A stretch of DNA of 64,000 nucleotides, taken from positions 62,001 through 126,000 of the forward strand of contig JBAJFE010000057.1 of assembly GCA_037903355.1 (NCBI GenBank), read 5' to 3'. This document shows, piece after piece, positions 1-12,699 of the stretch. Positions within the stretch are counted from its first letter, which is position 1. Every line of letters starts with the position of its first letter. Below the pieces are notes generated by a model, which saw only the letters and a program-made list of their open reading frames with translations, did no database searches and had not been told where the DNA came from. This DNA is from Trichuris trichiura. Lineage: Eukaryota; Nematoda; Enoplea; Trichinellida; Trichuridae. Both the position numbers and the translations under genes were made by a program.

Positions 1-860
1 ATGAGTACCCTCATTTTGTTGGGTATTTTTAACGGTTTGGTCGTCTTCCCCGTGCTGCTGTCGTGGGTTGGACCTCCGCCTGAGGTAGGTTGAAGTTACG
101 TTTTAAAATTTTTTTCCACGTTAATTTTGCAGGTACAATCATTGGACAATAGCAATTGTCTGCCCCCTCCGTCGCCCTCCTTTGTGTCCAAACAGCTAAG
201 TAGTCTCTGCAAGTCCTTGGGCGGAACGGGCGGTTCAGATATTGGGCTGAATCGCTCTAGCCGTCGTGGCGTACCGCGTGCGTCCGACATGTCTCTGAGC
301 ACTATAACTGAAGAAACACCACCACCGCCACCCATTGGCGACAGCCCAGCCGGTACGACCAACAAAGGGGAAGTGCGTTCCGTAAGTTCCCACATTCTAA
401 GCCTTATGCAAATTTGATAATAGACGAGCTTCTAAAGATGCAACTCTCTTAAAGCGGGTGCATAAAGCTCCCTTAGAAAAAGCAGTGGACAATTTAAATC
501 ATTTTAACTCACATTGCGGGCTGATTTTTTTATAATAAGTTACGAAATAAGTCGGTCATGGAAATGATCCTTAGACGTTGTCCTTGTGCTTTGTAGAGAC
601 CAGTTGAACCATTGTAACCAGCTGTTTTTCTGAGCTTTATCTGTCCGTTTAAAGCTGCATCATTTGCAGTATTCCCGAGCGATGTGAGCATCGGTTTGTC
701 CTTTTTAAAGGACTCAGTGATGGCGGCCGTGCATGGACGAAAAAATTCAGGATCGTCTGACAATGGAGGGGCGAAGCTTTGCTCAAACGATGGCTCCACC
801 AATGGCAGCGTGTCGCCGAATAACACTGACAGTCCCAATGTGCGGCCATCAACGCAGTAA
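1..860 (+). CDS. ptc: Patched homologue, C-terminal exons (5' part outside window)
   Basis: Patched is the 12-pass sterol-sensing/RND-type membrane receptor of Hedgehog-type ligands. The model joins 1..84, 133..381 and 711..860. The first exon encodes LGIFNGLVVFPVLLSWVGPP, which matches the conserved end of the last transmembrane helix of Patched proteins (family pattern LGxLNGLVLLPVLLSxxGP). Exon 1 ends GAG|GTAGGT in phase 0, exon 2 follows TTTTGCAG, exon 2 ends TCC|GTAAGT in phase 0, and exon 3 follows a pyrimidine-rich AAAG in phase 0 and ends at TAA 858-860. The tail is Ser/Pro/Gly/Asn-rich and poorly conserved, as is usual for the cytoplasmic tail of this family. A patched-related (PTR) protein is the alternative, but NGLVVFPVLLS favours patched. 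The exon 3 junction is the least certain part. Confidence 0.72.
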
Positions 861-3800
861 CTTGTTTTTCCGGTGTTGCCATTAGTTCACGGCTGCGGCC
901 TTAACCCACTGCTTTGTAACTTTGGGTTTTTGCCATTTCATCGTCTGCGATATGCTGTTGTTGCCTAGTTGCTTATTGAATATTTATTCCTTTGCTGTTT
1001 TTGCAGTTCATCAAGAGGAAGCGGTGAGTATAAGTTTGCGCATTAGTCCTAGGCATTGATGGGCATCATTATAGGTACATTATTTTATTTAACATTCCAA
1101 CCAAGTGAACTCTTTTGCGTTTTATAATGCTATGTGTTGATGAGGGTCGTAATAACAGCAGTATATATTTAGGATTATTTTATTGCGAAGATGTTTTCTG
1201 TAAATTAGTTTTATTATTTCATATTAGTTTGCCTGCCATTGGCGGCAATGAAAACTTTGCAAACCAATTCATACGGCTGTTTCGTTAAATTATACGTTCG
1301 TCTGAAAAGAGGGTTTAATTAAAGGAGAACGTTTTCCGTTGATACACTAACTGTAGTCAGCGTATAACCTTTTAGGCTGTGAGTTAGTATTGGAAAATGG
1401 AAAAGCAAAATTTAAATCATTCCAAGGAAATGGATTTAATAAATTAGCGCTCTAAGTTAAGCAGGACTTTATTTTCAAATCTTTTGTTGACGCAGCGACT
1501 CAAAAAAACTTTTTAAGCAAATATCGTACTTTTTTTAAAGATATATTTCAATAATATAGAGATATGTCAATAATAACTTAAAAATTGGTAGGCATTTCAA
1601 ACGCTTTAGTTGATATGCAGTAATGACTGGTAATTCCCTTATCAGCTTTCAGTTTTTACTTATAGAGAAATGCGTGCCGCGCCGGCTTCTGTTTCATTTG
1701 AAAGATAAAAGCTATGCATATATTAATGGAAAGGTTTTAAAATGTTTTAGTTTCCTTGAATAACTTGTTGATTTGCCCCAATGGGTTTTTTCTTGTTTTA
1801 ATACATCGGTAAGCGCATCGACGTTGCCGAACCGGAGCACTTTACTTGGAAATGAATTTTTTCCTTTAAAGCTGTACAGGTTAGTATGATGTCTTATTGT
1901 ATTGACTGATTAAAAAAGATTTCTTTGAGGAATAGAATGTTTTCTGCATAATTTAGTTTTTTCCATTGCTACCATAGTACTATTGATACGTTTTGTGACT
2001 TTTCGTTGCAGACTCGTTTCGGTATTGGGTATTATGCTCGTATATGTGCACAGTTCTTTTCTCCTTTATCCAATGAGAGCATTGGTATTCGGTTAAGAAA
2101 AACCAGCAAAACAGTGGTTGCTGAGAGCTGAACGAATCTGTTGGCGTAGGAGCTTTGTTTAAACGAGTCAAAGAGAAAACAAAGGATACAAGCAACAATC
2201 GCAGGCATAATTGTTCAACTCGGAGTTCGTCTCCTACAAAGCTTTGTCAGTTGAAAGTATAAGCTGACTGGATTATACGCATAAAGGTCGTACCTGTATC
2301 CGCAGATAGTAACGAGCTCTAAAATATGGTCTTTACGTGCTCTTATTTGGTTGTAGGAAAGTCTGGTTTGCGAATAAGTCATAGTATATGATAAATAATA
2401 GTAACTGGTGGCAGCAAAGAAAGTTTAGTACTCAAACAATAAAACCGAAAAATTCTAACACCATTTTGTAATAAAAGTTAGGAGATTCCGAACTTCTTCT
2501 CAAGATGGCGATACAATATCCGTGTGATAAGTTGAATGAAGTGAGTAATGTGCGCCCGTGTAAAGTTTTCGCCCGCCCTCGTATGCTGAAAATTGAATGA
2601 GTAAGTTTTAACAATTCTTGAACATACAGAAGCATGACCATGACCAAAATGTGCTTTATTGGAACAGAGACTTCAGTAGACCTTCACCCTCACATTGTGC
2701 AGTATATTCCATATCTTAATGCGTTCTGCTTTTTTCGTCACAGCAATTTTTTATTTATTTTCAGCGGGATGATCTGCATTGAGCGTACTTAGCAGAGAAG
2801 AACTTTCTTGTAGTTGTGCAAGCTTTACTGTACGAGCCTTCATATGAACATTTGATTAATATTTTTATGCGTCTTCCGCCTAAAGTGAGGAAACGATAAT
2901 ATCACTATTGAGCACGTTGAATCTGTTGACTTGAAACCCGACCGTATTGTACAGATTTGCTCTACTGCTTGGGCACGCAATCTCCAGCCTAACGTGTTTT
3001 ACATAATACGAATTCGTTGTGAGAATTCGCATTTTCTTTATCGTTTTCAGGGAGTCGTGCAGCCACCTTTGAGCGGTCATATTTTTTTTTCAAGTATTCG
3101 TTGTCTGCAGCGTACACTTCGTCCTTAAAAAATCACGTTTCACGCGCTTCGTATAAAGCGCTCCTTGGTCGTCATCCGCTGTCTGAGGTTTGTTTGTCAA
3201 CTTTGTAATTTACTCTGACTTTAACGTTGTGGTAACTTTTCTTTCATCACATTTTTCCCTTATGATTTCTGCAGCGTTTCGCCATTTGCTTATACTCGCT
3301 TTATATTTCTTAAAGTATGCAAATGAGACATTGGTTTCAGGCCATTCAGGGTCGGTATTCTTCCCTAAATTACCTGACGACCATTTCAAGGCTTTTGATT
3401 TCCATTTTTACAGGTTGATTACGCGTTGTCTTGTCAGGTGATGTCCAAAGACTTTTAGCTTTCATGGAGTGGAATTGTAGCATTTAACGTTTAGACTCCG
3501 TCACGAACGAACTTCCTGTCAGCTTTTATTTTCAAACATTTTTTTTGTATTATTAAAGCGTTCAAGGACGGGTAGTCTTTTTTGCTTATGCTTCTCTTTG
3601 ATCAGCCGCATTTAATCCAGCTTTCTTTGCTCGAAGGGTTTCGTTTTTGTTTCGTGATTGTACAGCCGTAGAAATCTTGTTCTTACACGATAAGGCGATG
3701 TGGCAAGAGTTTGAGTTTCTTGGAAAGTTCGTCTGATTGGAATATTTCAGGAAATGCAAGTAAACCGGAACCCACCAAGTGAATCTGTATTTGTAGCCAT

Positions 3801-4800
3801 TACGACGTACGATTTCAAGCTTTGCTTTTCGATTGGAGCATATGCCGAAAAAGGTCAGAACAAAGTTGAAAACTGTGACTCGGCCAACAAGCAGGTATAT
3901 GTGAAGGAAAAGGTCTTTGACGTCATAGCATGATAAACAGCATTCCGACTTAACCGGATTTGCTTAGCCTTCTGGCAAAGCATCTTATTTTTTTGCCTGC
4001 AAATTGCATTATTTTAAAATACCACTCTAGTCTCTTTTTTGCGTAATTTCCTGATCCACGACCCTTAGCGTTGCCGTAGTTATGCCTTTCGTATTGCCGG
4101 CGGCTGACTGCCTTTGCGAGGGGTCTTGAAATTGAAATTTCAGCTTTTTCTGAAAAAGTCTTTTTAATTTCGGCAACCTTTACTTATCTTCCGTAGAACT
4201 TTCTCATGTGACGTAATCGATTACTCGTGCACTCATTTTAATGAAGTTCTGCCGGCGGGCTGCTTTTAATGGCGCCTAGGGCGCCCTTGACGAAGTAAGA
4301 GCTGTTTGCATCTCGACCTGGCAGCACGAATTGGCAGTCGGCACAGCGTTGACCAATCGTTTGCCTAAACTGAGTACGCATACAGACGACGCAAGCAGGA
4401 CACGAACAAAACGACTGCCATTTTCAACTGGGCGAGCGAAGCCGTAGTTGGCTGTTCATTGTCTCCACGGTGCTATGCCTTTTGTGGAACATTGCGCTGT
4501 CGTTTGGTCTTCTTTGCCTTTGCCGTAGTGAAAGGGGCGTAATGACCTCTCCCGCCTTTCGCGTCACGCACATCCCGTCCTAAGTCACGATAGTTTCGTT
4601 TCTCAGCGGGACCCTTAGCGCAGCGAGATAACAACAATGACTCGCCTTCCTTAGTTTCCGACTGGCAATCAGAGGCGACCACACGCACGCACCAGTACTC
4701 TTCTCGTTGATTCTTTGGAGTACCTATTTGGTGTGCTTCGTCAACGCCGGCCAGCCACTGACGACAGCCCAAGCAGGCAAACCAATTGCAGATTGTATTT
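861..4800. other. Intergenic stretch, no supported gene
   Basis: I see no convincing coding exon here on either strand. One oddity is a 17-nt stretch at 1007-1023 between a strong acceptor (TTTTTGCAG) and a strong donor (GTGAGT). It could be a microexon or chance. AT-rich, T-run-rich sequence dominates to about 3.6 kb. From about 4.2 kb composition becomes more GC-rich, as expected upstream of genes. Confidence 0.5.
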
Positions 4801-4808
4801 GCCGCATT

Positions 4809-5092
4809 ATGAAGGTCAACTTAGTTGTCCTCGTCGTTGGATGCATTTCGACCTTTAAGTGGTCATTTGCAAGTAAGTGCCGCTTTTCTGCCATCGCTCA
4901 GGTACTGGTCAGTCGTTTCCATATTTCCTACTTGAAAAGTGTTTCGCAAAAGCGAGTGCAGTCGCATTTGGCCGCTTTCGAGCAAAGACAATTCCTCCAC
5001 CGCTGCCGCCGCGCTTACCCGATTTGTCTGACAGCCGGCTGGACGCTGTAGCCAGTCGTATACACTTTTGTTGGCGCGTCTTCTCGTCCTAG
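4809..5092 (+). CDS. Putative small secreted peptide, two exons
   Basis: ATG at 4809 opens MKVNLVVLVVGCIS..., a short basic start followed by a hydrophobic core typical of a signal peptide. It runs into a perfect donor (CAA|GTAAGT, exon end 4872, phase 1). An AG at 4981-4982 gives a phase-compatible second exon, 4983-5092. That exon is proline-rich (KTIPPPLPPRLPDL) and ends at TAG 5090-5092, for about 57 residues in all. The acceptor has only a modest pyrimidine tract, so exon 2 is uncertain. The signal exon could instead belong to the gene that follows 70 bp downstream. No family is recognised. Confidence 0.3.
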
Positions 5093-5164
5093 GTGACTCC
5101 TCTTTGCCGGTTAAGCGTTTTGGGACATGCTGAATCAACGAGATGGAGGATATTAGAAAACAGA

Positions 5165-8100
5165 ATGGATTCTGATAGTTTGTCTAAGAGGCAAAGGTTA
5201 GCTCGCTATTGGACAAACTCGACATTCTATTTCGATCAGCAGCAGAGACGGAAGGAAAGTCAAAGACGTTTCCCGCTTAGTTCCCTTTCCGCTGTCCAGT
5301 CTTCTCAGGTGTCACCCGTTTATGCGGTGCCAAATGGTGCAGAGAAACCGTGGCTCAAAAAGAAGACCTCTCAAGCAGCCATGTCACCTTCTCCGGCTGC
5401 ACTTTTGACGCCGCTTCATGGTCAGCGGACAACAATGCCTCCCGAGCTTTACGATGACGCATGCCTTGCCCCAAGGAGAAGTAGTGCCCCTCTTCCGGCC
5501 ACTGGTTCTTATCCGGACAATATGCTCAATCAGGATGTTCATCGCTTAGCTCAGCTGATCGCTTTGAATCGTCAAAGGAAGATGCTAGAACAATTCTATC
5601 TGCGCATCAAGCTGGTAGCCTACGTCCATTTGTTGGTCGCTTTTCTGCTGCTATCTTCCGATGTCGCATTGATAGTAATTCTGTGGCCAAAATCCGCTCC
5701 TCAGCAACAGCTGAAGTTGATTCTTCGATGTTTGTACGCCATGTACGTGCTCAACATTGGCATTGTCAGTATCCTTGCTGCCGTACAGCGAGAAAGAGCC
5801 CTCTACGTACTCCCTTTGCTGTGCATAATTTTGATTGCCAACTTCCTGTTGGCCCCCTTTCAACTGCCGATCGTTCAAAGTGAGTCATTTTTCTTGCGCT
5901 CTTCTTTCAGAGGCGTTCCTCCTAATTGTCGGGGCATTTCCGAGTTCCAACTTTTCTCTCATGCGCGTACTAGCAATTGACCCGCCAAAAAGGCTCAGAA
6001 TAGAGCGCTGTCAAAATAGCGCCTAAGGAAAAAGGTTCCATTTGGTTTTCGGCCAAGAGGCTTTTAAACGGTTGATTTTTATTGCCAGCTGATTATTATC
6101 ACAAGGAAGTGCGCATGCGCTACTTAACCGCACATGGACATTATTTCCTCCCGCGCCGCCGTATTTTTCGTTTTTATCTATGGCCCCAAGTAAGACCGCA
6201 GAGCTCGCGGGAAAAACTTGCGCTTCCTCCCACATGTTATTGCGTTAATGACGACTGCCTGAAGTCAAGAGACAAAACCATGCAAAACTTACTAAGGCTT
6301 CTCGTCGATCAGCGGTCAGTGGAGCCCTTTTGAATAAATGTATCACCTTTGTATGACGGAATTTTGAGCTGCCATTCATGTACGGTCAATTGCTGTGACA
6401 AAATGAGGACGATCAAACTTTTTAAGATAATCTACTGAAGTCGATAGAATAAGTAGTAACACGTTTTTTCATTGTTGCACAAGCTTTTCTAAAATCTTTT
6501 ACCTTTGTTAGCATCAAGCAATTCTTTCAATCAAACTGGTTGCTTCGATCGTCCATTGTCAGCTCGTAATAGGTCAAGTGATGATTAAAGTTTTCAATTG
6601 GTTAGACTATTAGGTCTTTCTCTTTCTCTCATAATAAACTTGAAAAGAATGCCTACAGGCGGTTTCGTCTTTTTGCGGTTCTTCTCGTCACGTGGCTGCT
6701 AATACCAGCTTCGATGCACTCAATGCTTTTTTCAGCGGCGCAAAAAAAATGCATAGTTCACTAAGGCAGCATTCCTTTCTCAAAAGGTTGGAATCACACG
6801 CACGCCTGCTGAAAAAGGAACGTAGCTTAGGCGACGTACTCTATCTTTTCCTTTTCACGTCTGTGTGCGTACCTTATTTTTTTCTTGAAGCATTTATATC
6901 CTCTTTCTCTTTCCTGCTTACTGCTACCCATAACTCGTTTTTCATGAACAGTTTTCTATAAAAATAGTACGGATAAGGAAATACCGCGAAAAGTCTGAGA
7001 AGTTTTGTCAGATCTTACCTTGCATTATTTCGCTGTGACAATGTATGCAGCTTTTCATTTTGCCTTTGAAGTAGCGTTTTTATCGAAAGAATGCGCGTCG
7101 GTGGCCAACAGTCCGCTGAGTCGCGATTGGGTGGAAAAGTAAGTTGTTTATATTGTCTGCTTTTGTGAGGTCAAAGCTGAAGATGCTCTAAGAACGCTGC
7201 GTCCATCTTTGTGCCGTAAGGAAAGCACTGATAGCTTGGCGCAAGTATGGCATTTAACACGGGCAGGTTGAACGTGCCTGGTGTCGAAGGTCACGCGAAA
7301 AGTAGGCCATCTGAGACAAGGATAAACACTCATAAACCTCGATTAAACCTTAATGGCAACAATGAAGTGGTGCACATCCGCGATAGCATGTTCATAGCGA
7401 CATGTTTGAACCTTTACATTGTTCATTAAAGGTTCACTTCCAAGGCTGACTGTTTTTGCTCAGTATCGCTGTGCTATTAGCTCACCATTTTTCGACTAAC
7501 TGGTTCAACCTTGGAAAAGTATTCTTGCTAGTTTTTCCATACTGCCGGACCATGCAGATCGTCATTCAGTCTACGCTTGCGTTGTTGAATTTTGGTTTTG
7601 GAATTGCGAGACTTCAGGTCGTCCGTATGACGCGTGGTTACTTCCAGCACCTTTCGCAGATATCAAAATCCTCGTTCGCTCGAGCGCTTTGCCTAAAATG
7701 GTTTATTATAGGTGCTTACAGGGCATAGTGGACTTTAGCTGGCATATGATTACTTAGTTATTACAGTGTTTTGTCTAAGGAATAGCGAAAAGAGAACGTA
7801 ACACTATACATATACGTAGTAGACATCGGAAACAAGTAATAATTTTCTCGTTTAGCGGTTATAGATCTTGTTTAATAACTTGGAAAAGAAATACGCAGAA
7901 TGAGGCAAAATATTTTTAAAAAAATGTAATTACACTAAATGCATAAACGGTTGCATAAGTCTTCGTTCCTTTCTGCGCAGGCAGCCAGTTTCTTCTTTCA
8001 AATATGCAGATTTTTTGCAACGTACATTGCTACTGCCTCTATAGCGAAATGCTCTATCGCTGAAGCTTTAAACTTTTGAAAGCACGTCGGAAGTGTAGCG

Positions 8101-8552
8101 GCAATCCGCGGCGGGCTGATTTCATTGATATGGCGGGTAGCTTTTCTTCAACATTAAATAAAAGTGAAAATTTTTTAACTAGAAAAGCATTTTTATGTAT
8201 ACGCGAGCTAAGAAAAAATGCTGAAAGAAATACGTTAATATCGTTCGTTGGCATGACGTCAAGATCTTACCATTTAGGCTTAGTTGAAATAATCGACATT
8301 GTGCAGTACGAGACTTCCGGCCGCGTGACGTTGGCCCCGTATGCTTCCGTGTTTATTCATTCGTTCCTTCAAGATTCGAACTTGAATGGCCGGAAAGTGG
8401 TCATAGAACATTCGGTTTCCTACGTCACCTTCATTTGCCTGCAAGTAGTATACTGTTTCGTCGGTCTGTTCCACCTGCTGGTCACTATAGCGACAATGGT
8501 ATTCGTCTTTCGAATAATTGGAAGTTCAAAGACGCTTAAGATGTTAGAGTGA
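5165..8552 (+). CDS. Polytopic membrane protein of unknown family, four exons
   Basis: The model joins 5165..5879, 7012..7138, 7464..7624 and 8278..8552. Phases are 1, 2 and 1 and all junctions agree. Total length is 1278 nt, 425 residues. Residues 1 to about 148 are hydrophilic, Gln/Arg/Ser/Pro-rich and probably cytosolic. Hydrophobic segments follow at about 150-172, 182-205, 211-232, 240-262, 300-330 and 380-413, so it is likely a six-helix membrane protein. An N-x-T site (NLT) is created exactly across the first splice junction. Donors are GTGAGT, GTAAGT and GTATGA; acceptors are TTTTGTCAG, TTTGCTCAG and CCATTTAG. The first intron (1.13 kb) contains other open, acceptor-preceded stretches (for example after 5911 and 6089) that may be alternative exons. 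I cannot assign a function. Confidence 0.55.
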
Positions 8553-9150
8553 ACGTTCAAGTCCTCCTCCTTTTTCCACGCGTCAATGCTGTTCCGGCAT
8601 TTTTGCAAGGAAGCATTACAAATTGCCGAATAGGTCATTGCAGTTCGGATCCTAAAAGCTGGCGCCTTCATCCTGCGCATACTTGCTTCGCCTAGGAGAT
8701 CAACGAAATAAAGCGTTTTCACTTTCGAGCAACACCGCATCCTGACGTAGTCTTGCAATTTACGAAGTGCTTTCTTTAAACCAACTGCTAGTCAATATCC
8801 AGCATACTATACATCTACAAAACTACGAAAAATTATTTAAATGGAGAATAATTTTTTAAAACCTTACTTTTAGCTTTGATCCAAAGTACTAAACGAGCAG
8901 CGACTACGAAGAGAAACCAGTTTGGATAAACGAGAAAAAGAGAGATGAATAATAAAGAACCGCAGCCGAATTCAGAAGGCTTGGCTTTATTAAATTTTTA
9001 ATTGTTGCTTAAAAAGTTCAAGAAGTAGTAAATAAGGCAAACACAAATGCATTCGTTAAAAAACAAATAATATAAGCAACAACAATAATAAGGAAGCGGA
9101 TATCTTTGTCGTCATTATGATCAAGTTTCGCTTCTTCCTTGCCAACCAGT
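8553..9150. other. Intergenic, possible polyadenylation region
   Basis: AT-rich sequence after the stop at 8552. Several AATAAA-like signals occur (for example near 8946). No exon is supported. Confidence 0.35.
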
Positions 9151-9166
9151 CCAGACATTTACGGAA

Positions 9167-9594
9167 ATGGACAAACTGCGAACTTCAGGAATCGGCGTAA
9201 ACGACAAGTTTTCCATAATGCTGGCCGCCTATCTGCTCAATGAACGCGCGGGGTATGTTGTCGAACCCGTGGAACGCATGTTCGCGATACTTGAACTTGC
9301 TCTGAAGATACAGTTCTTGTTACTATGTCAACTAAACAAACCAGTACGAAATATCTACTAAGATTCTTTGCGCTAGAGGATTAAGCGGGTTTGGGTCGTA
9401 AGCCCGAAAATCAAAATACACAGACATCGGGAACCGTCTTACGGGTTTAATTCTCGGATGGAACTCTGAACGAACCGAAATCCCTAAGTCACATTTCAGC
9501 TATAATTCTGAAATTCAAATGGCCTTCGATCATTCGGTGTTTCGACTTTCGTCTTACGGACCACCAATGAATTGGAAAACTACTGCTGCTACGA
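9167..9594 (+). CDS. Two coding-like exons, protein unknown
   Basis: The frame from ATG 9167 (MDKLRTSGIGVNDKFSIML...) runs to a donor GG|GTATGT, exon end 9252, phase 2. An exon after ACATTTCAG, 9500-9594, continues in the matching phase (YNSEIQMAFDHSVFRLSSYG...) and ends at A|GTAAGC, phase 1. Matching phases and good sites argue for a real gene. The frame is also open upstream of 9167, so the first exon may start earlier. I could not find a convincing third exon; one option after 9755 adds only a short tail ending TGA. No family is recognised. Confidence 0.33.
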
Positions 9595-10061
9595 GTAAGC
9601 CGAGACGCCCTGACTCAAAGCCCCATCTCGTGTTTCCCGTATTTGCACCAATGCGAAACTTCGTCCTCGTAAAGGGCAGTTTATCATCGAGTAACAAAAG
9701 TCGAAATGATAGCGACAATCAAAATCAACTTTGCTGCTTTGCAAAGTAATTAGAAGAAAGTCAACGCCGAACGTTGGAATGATTAATGCGAAAATTATCT
9801 TGGCCAGCAAAAAACTACTATTAATAGTAAACAGTATAAATACACTAAAGTTGATCAATGAAAACGCTTTAAAACCAAAGTCGGAAAAACAGGTTCAAAA
9901 AGTGAACTTAAGGAAGCCTCCGCTTCGAACAAAAAGTACTCACCGGTTTTTGCATAAGCTTAATTTCAAGGAAGGGAAGAGTTGCTCAACTGTGAACAAT
10001 GAAAGCTACATTAATACGGAACGCATTCTGTTAAAACGTCAAGGTCAAAATCCCGAAAGTT

Positions 10062-10168
10062 GAAATCCTGAATAGGTCGAAAATGCCCTGTTAGGTTTGG
10101 CCTTCTGGAAGTCATGCACTCGCATAAGGCCACGCCTTACAACACATTTTTGACCTATTCGGGATTTC
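10062..10168. mobile_element. Small foldback (MITE-like) element
   Basis: 10062-10102 and 10128-10168 are imperfect inverted repeats of about 41 bp separated by about 25 bp. Both arms carry the core GAAATCC(T/C)GAATAGGTC and end in GGCC at the loop side. The structure would form one stable hairpin. Related text (attcgggat) recurs just right of it, at about 10190-10198, suggesting a longer repetitive unit. No transposase is associated. Confidence 0.5.
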
Positions 10169-10848
10169 GCTCTAACAGAATTTGGGCCCATTCGGGATTC
10201 GGACTGCCAGTGCCATTAAAGCATAGTTTCCCAACCATTTTCGCAGCAACTTTTCTGGACGATGCCAGCTCCCCTTAGTCAACGAAAGCGCCATCTGGCT
10301 GCAGCTGCTTGCTTGTTGGCATTGCAATCCTGGTGAGTACGTTTCACTTAAGGGTCCATTGGCCTTCTGGCGCGGTCTACAGCCCACTGCAACTCTCAGC
10401 TTTCCAATTCCCGCGAGTGCTCTTTGAAAATGACTGCATTAAAGTATCTGTTCTCATCTTATGACCATAAAACTAGATTAAAGGTTGGCAATGAATGCGC
10501 AGCAGTGTTATTTTAAATAATAAACCGATTGTGTTCCAAGTTGGACTACTTCGCGCTACGAGAGTGTCTCTATAACTAATTATGCATAAAGACCTAATAG
10601 GGAGAATGAATTGCGAAACTGACAAGATATTTTACCACAATCTCAGTTGATTATACTTAATTAAAACATGCAGCCTATGTTATTGTAACCTGTGGCGGCG
10701 TCACAGCCTCTACTGATATACACCAACTGCATAGAAAGACAAGATATGTTAAAACTATAATTAATAATAAAAGCATCATTGAATCGCTCAGTAAAAGTAG
10801 TTTAAGCAGAATTAACAAAGAGTAAAGGTTGTTCATGTTGGGGAGTAC

Positions 10849-12558
10849 CTCCTTCACCCAGTAGTTCAAGCATTGAATTGCTATAGGCCACCTGCGCTGC
10901 AGGCTGAATACGCTGATGTTTCTGATTATGATTTCGCGTTTCTTTGCCTTGGCATGATCAAAGCCTGAAAATGGACATTTAAGGCGCAGTTGCAAACTAC
11001 GCGTGAACTTTCGAAGGCGCAACACAATGCCCGTCTAAACAAAATAGCTCAATAAGGACATGCATAGAAAAGTATTAATATTAATAGGATAAGCAAAACG
11101 ACGTCATACGAACAACAGATTCTTCTTGGCTATCTTCACTGATGGAACCACAAATGCAGAGATGACTGCCGGGGTTCATATAATTCATAATTGTGTTACT
11201 TTGCTCCCCGCCAACCTGTTGAAAACGTCGGTAAAAAGAAGCTTAAGGAACTGTCAGCAGGTATACGTTATCAAAGTAACAATCCACTTGCTTGACGTTC
11301 GAATCCGCTAACGCATCATCGATACTTTTGGTTTTGTAGTTGAAGACATACTGCAAATTCAGTTCGCTTTTCAACCAGGACATTTTTTCGTCCGAACCAG
11401 TAAAGGCGATAACTGTGCAACCCTAAAGAACGCAAATAAAACAGGGGCGCGTTTAAATGGCAATCTTACCAATATTTTCGCCATCTGGCAAGCGACATGA
11501 CCGACTGCACCAGCTGCCGCTGTTACAACCACAACATTGCCCTTTTTCGCTTGGCAATAATCCAGCATACCAAAGTAGGCGGTCATCCTGTTAACGCAAA
11601 CTAATTACGCAAAAGGGGGTACTCAGCTTATTAGAAGTAATGTTGGACGTTAAAGATAATATTCTACAAGCATCACAAAATGACTATAGCCTTACCCTGG
11701 CATTCCAAGGATTCCAATTGTAGCCGAAGGTGGCAAAGAAGACACTTCGGGTGCAATGTAGGCGTCACACTGAAACGGTAAAACTGTAGAACAACTTTTC
11801 AGATGTGCTCCATTGGCTATCAAAGTGGTATGATGCAATGCTGCATTTTAAAGACAAAAAACTTACGTAGTCATTCAGTCCGTTAGTAACGCATTCTGTA
11901 CACCATCCAAAATGGCCAACTACGCGAGAGCCGACGGGAAAAGAAGAATTCTGACTTTCGAGGACTCTTCAAGGAAATAGCATTTAGAACAGAATGTTAG
12001 ATTGTTTTTCCGCAAGCTTACTCCGCCAGCTGGAAAGACATGACCGGAGGTTCATCAGGAGACGGAGTGGAGAAGTATCTGGAATAATAAGCAAATGAGT
12101 TGAACAAAAATGGGGTGTGACTGCCTACTGGACAACCTTATATAGGGGTCGACGCTCCAGATCAAAGCCCGACAACGAAATTCTACAATGAGCAAAGCGG
12201 CGTAGAATCAGCCAGCAAGAACGTCGTCAACACTGCTCTCTTTACAACTTCATTGAAAAAAACATTCTGTAGGTGGAGCATGAAGCTTACACATGTTTTC
12301 ATAGGAAAGTTGGAAAGTAATACCAAGATGGAGAGGTTTAAAAAGATTTAAAACGACTCTGGCAAATGAAATAGAAAAGGAGAGAACGAAAGAAGTCAAA
12401 AAAGAGGGCGGGAAACGAATGGAGCAAAAAAAGGTTAGCAATTATGACATACCGTCCGGACCCAACTGCGGCAAAGTTTCTTCTACGCATTTGAAGTCGG
12501 ACAAACGTGGCGCGCCGTTGAACGTCTTGACCATCACCCATTTTTTCGCAGTAGACAT
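10849..12558 (-). CDS. Prostaglandin reductase-type medium-chain NADP-dependent oxidoreductase
   Basis: The product belongs to the zinc-independent MDR family of prostaglandin reductase 1 / leukotriene B4 12-hydroxydehydrogenase, which reduces alkenal and 15-oxo-prostaglandin double bonds with NADPH in the cytosol. Minus-strand exons: 12558..12453, 12182..12137, 12078..12022, 11966..11867, 11769..11696, 11587..11470, 11422..11267, 11215..11110, 10964..10849; all phases agree (293 codons). Family landmarks in order are WSVDPYIR, GILGMPGMTAYFGMLDYCQ, the Rossmann glycine region VVVTAAAGAVGHVACQMAKI, TGSDEK, VFNYKT, DCYFDNVGGE, CICGSIS and WPIAIQCLNYWVKE. The family norm is about 330 residues, so roughly 36 C-terminal residues are missing. 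A possible last exon is the frame at 10330-10172 (ALSLTKGS...EKLLRKW, compare family LFKGxNxGKLLVKV), but I could not fix its junction. Substrate is inferred from family only. Confidence 0.85.
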
Positions 12559-12699
12559 TTCGACAGCTACTTGAATACTTTTGTACTCTGCAAGGACAAT
12601 TGAAAAATGATCGAATGAGCAATACTTCAAAACCGGCGAAGGAATTCTTGTGCAAATTTTCCCAGGCGCACAATGTGCCCACCAAGACCTACTCCTACT

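Noticed and set aside
5911..6026. Open piece after TTCTTTCAG (AFLLIVGAFPSSNF) as a constitutive exon of the six-helix gene
   Set aside because: It leads straight to a stop, and no internal donor keeps phase. The 5879 to 7012 join fits perfectly without it. It may be an alternative end.
10675..11025. 116-codon minus-strand frame as a separate gene
   Set aside because: Its first part is intron plus exon 9 of the reductase (WVKE exon); the rest is intron read-through.
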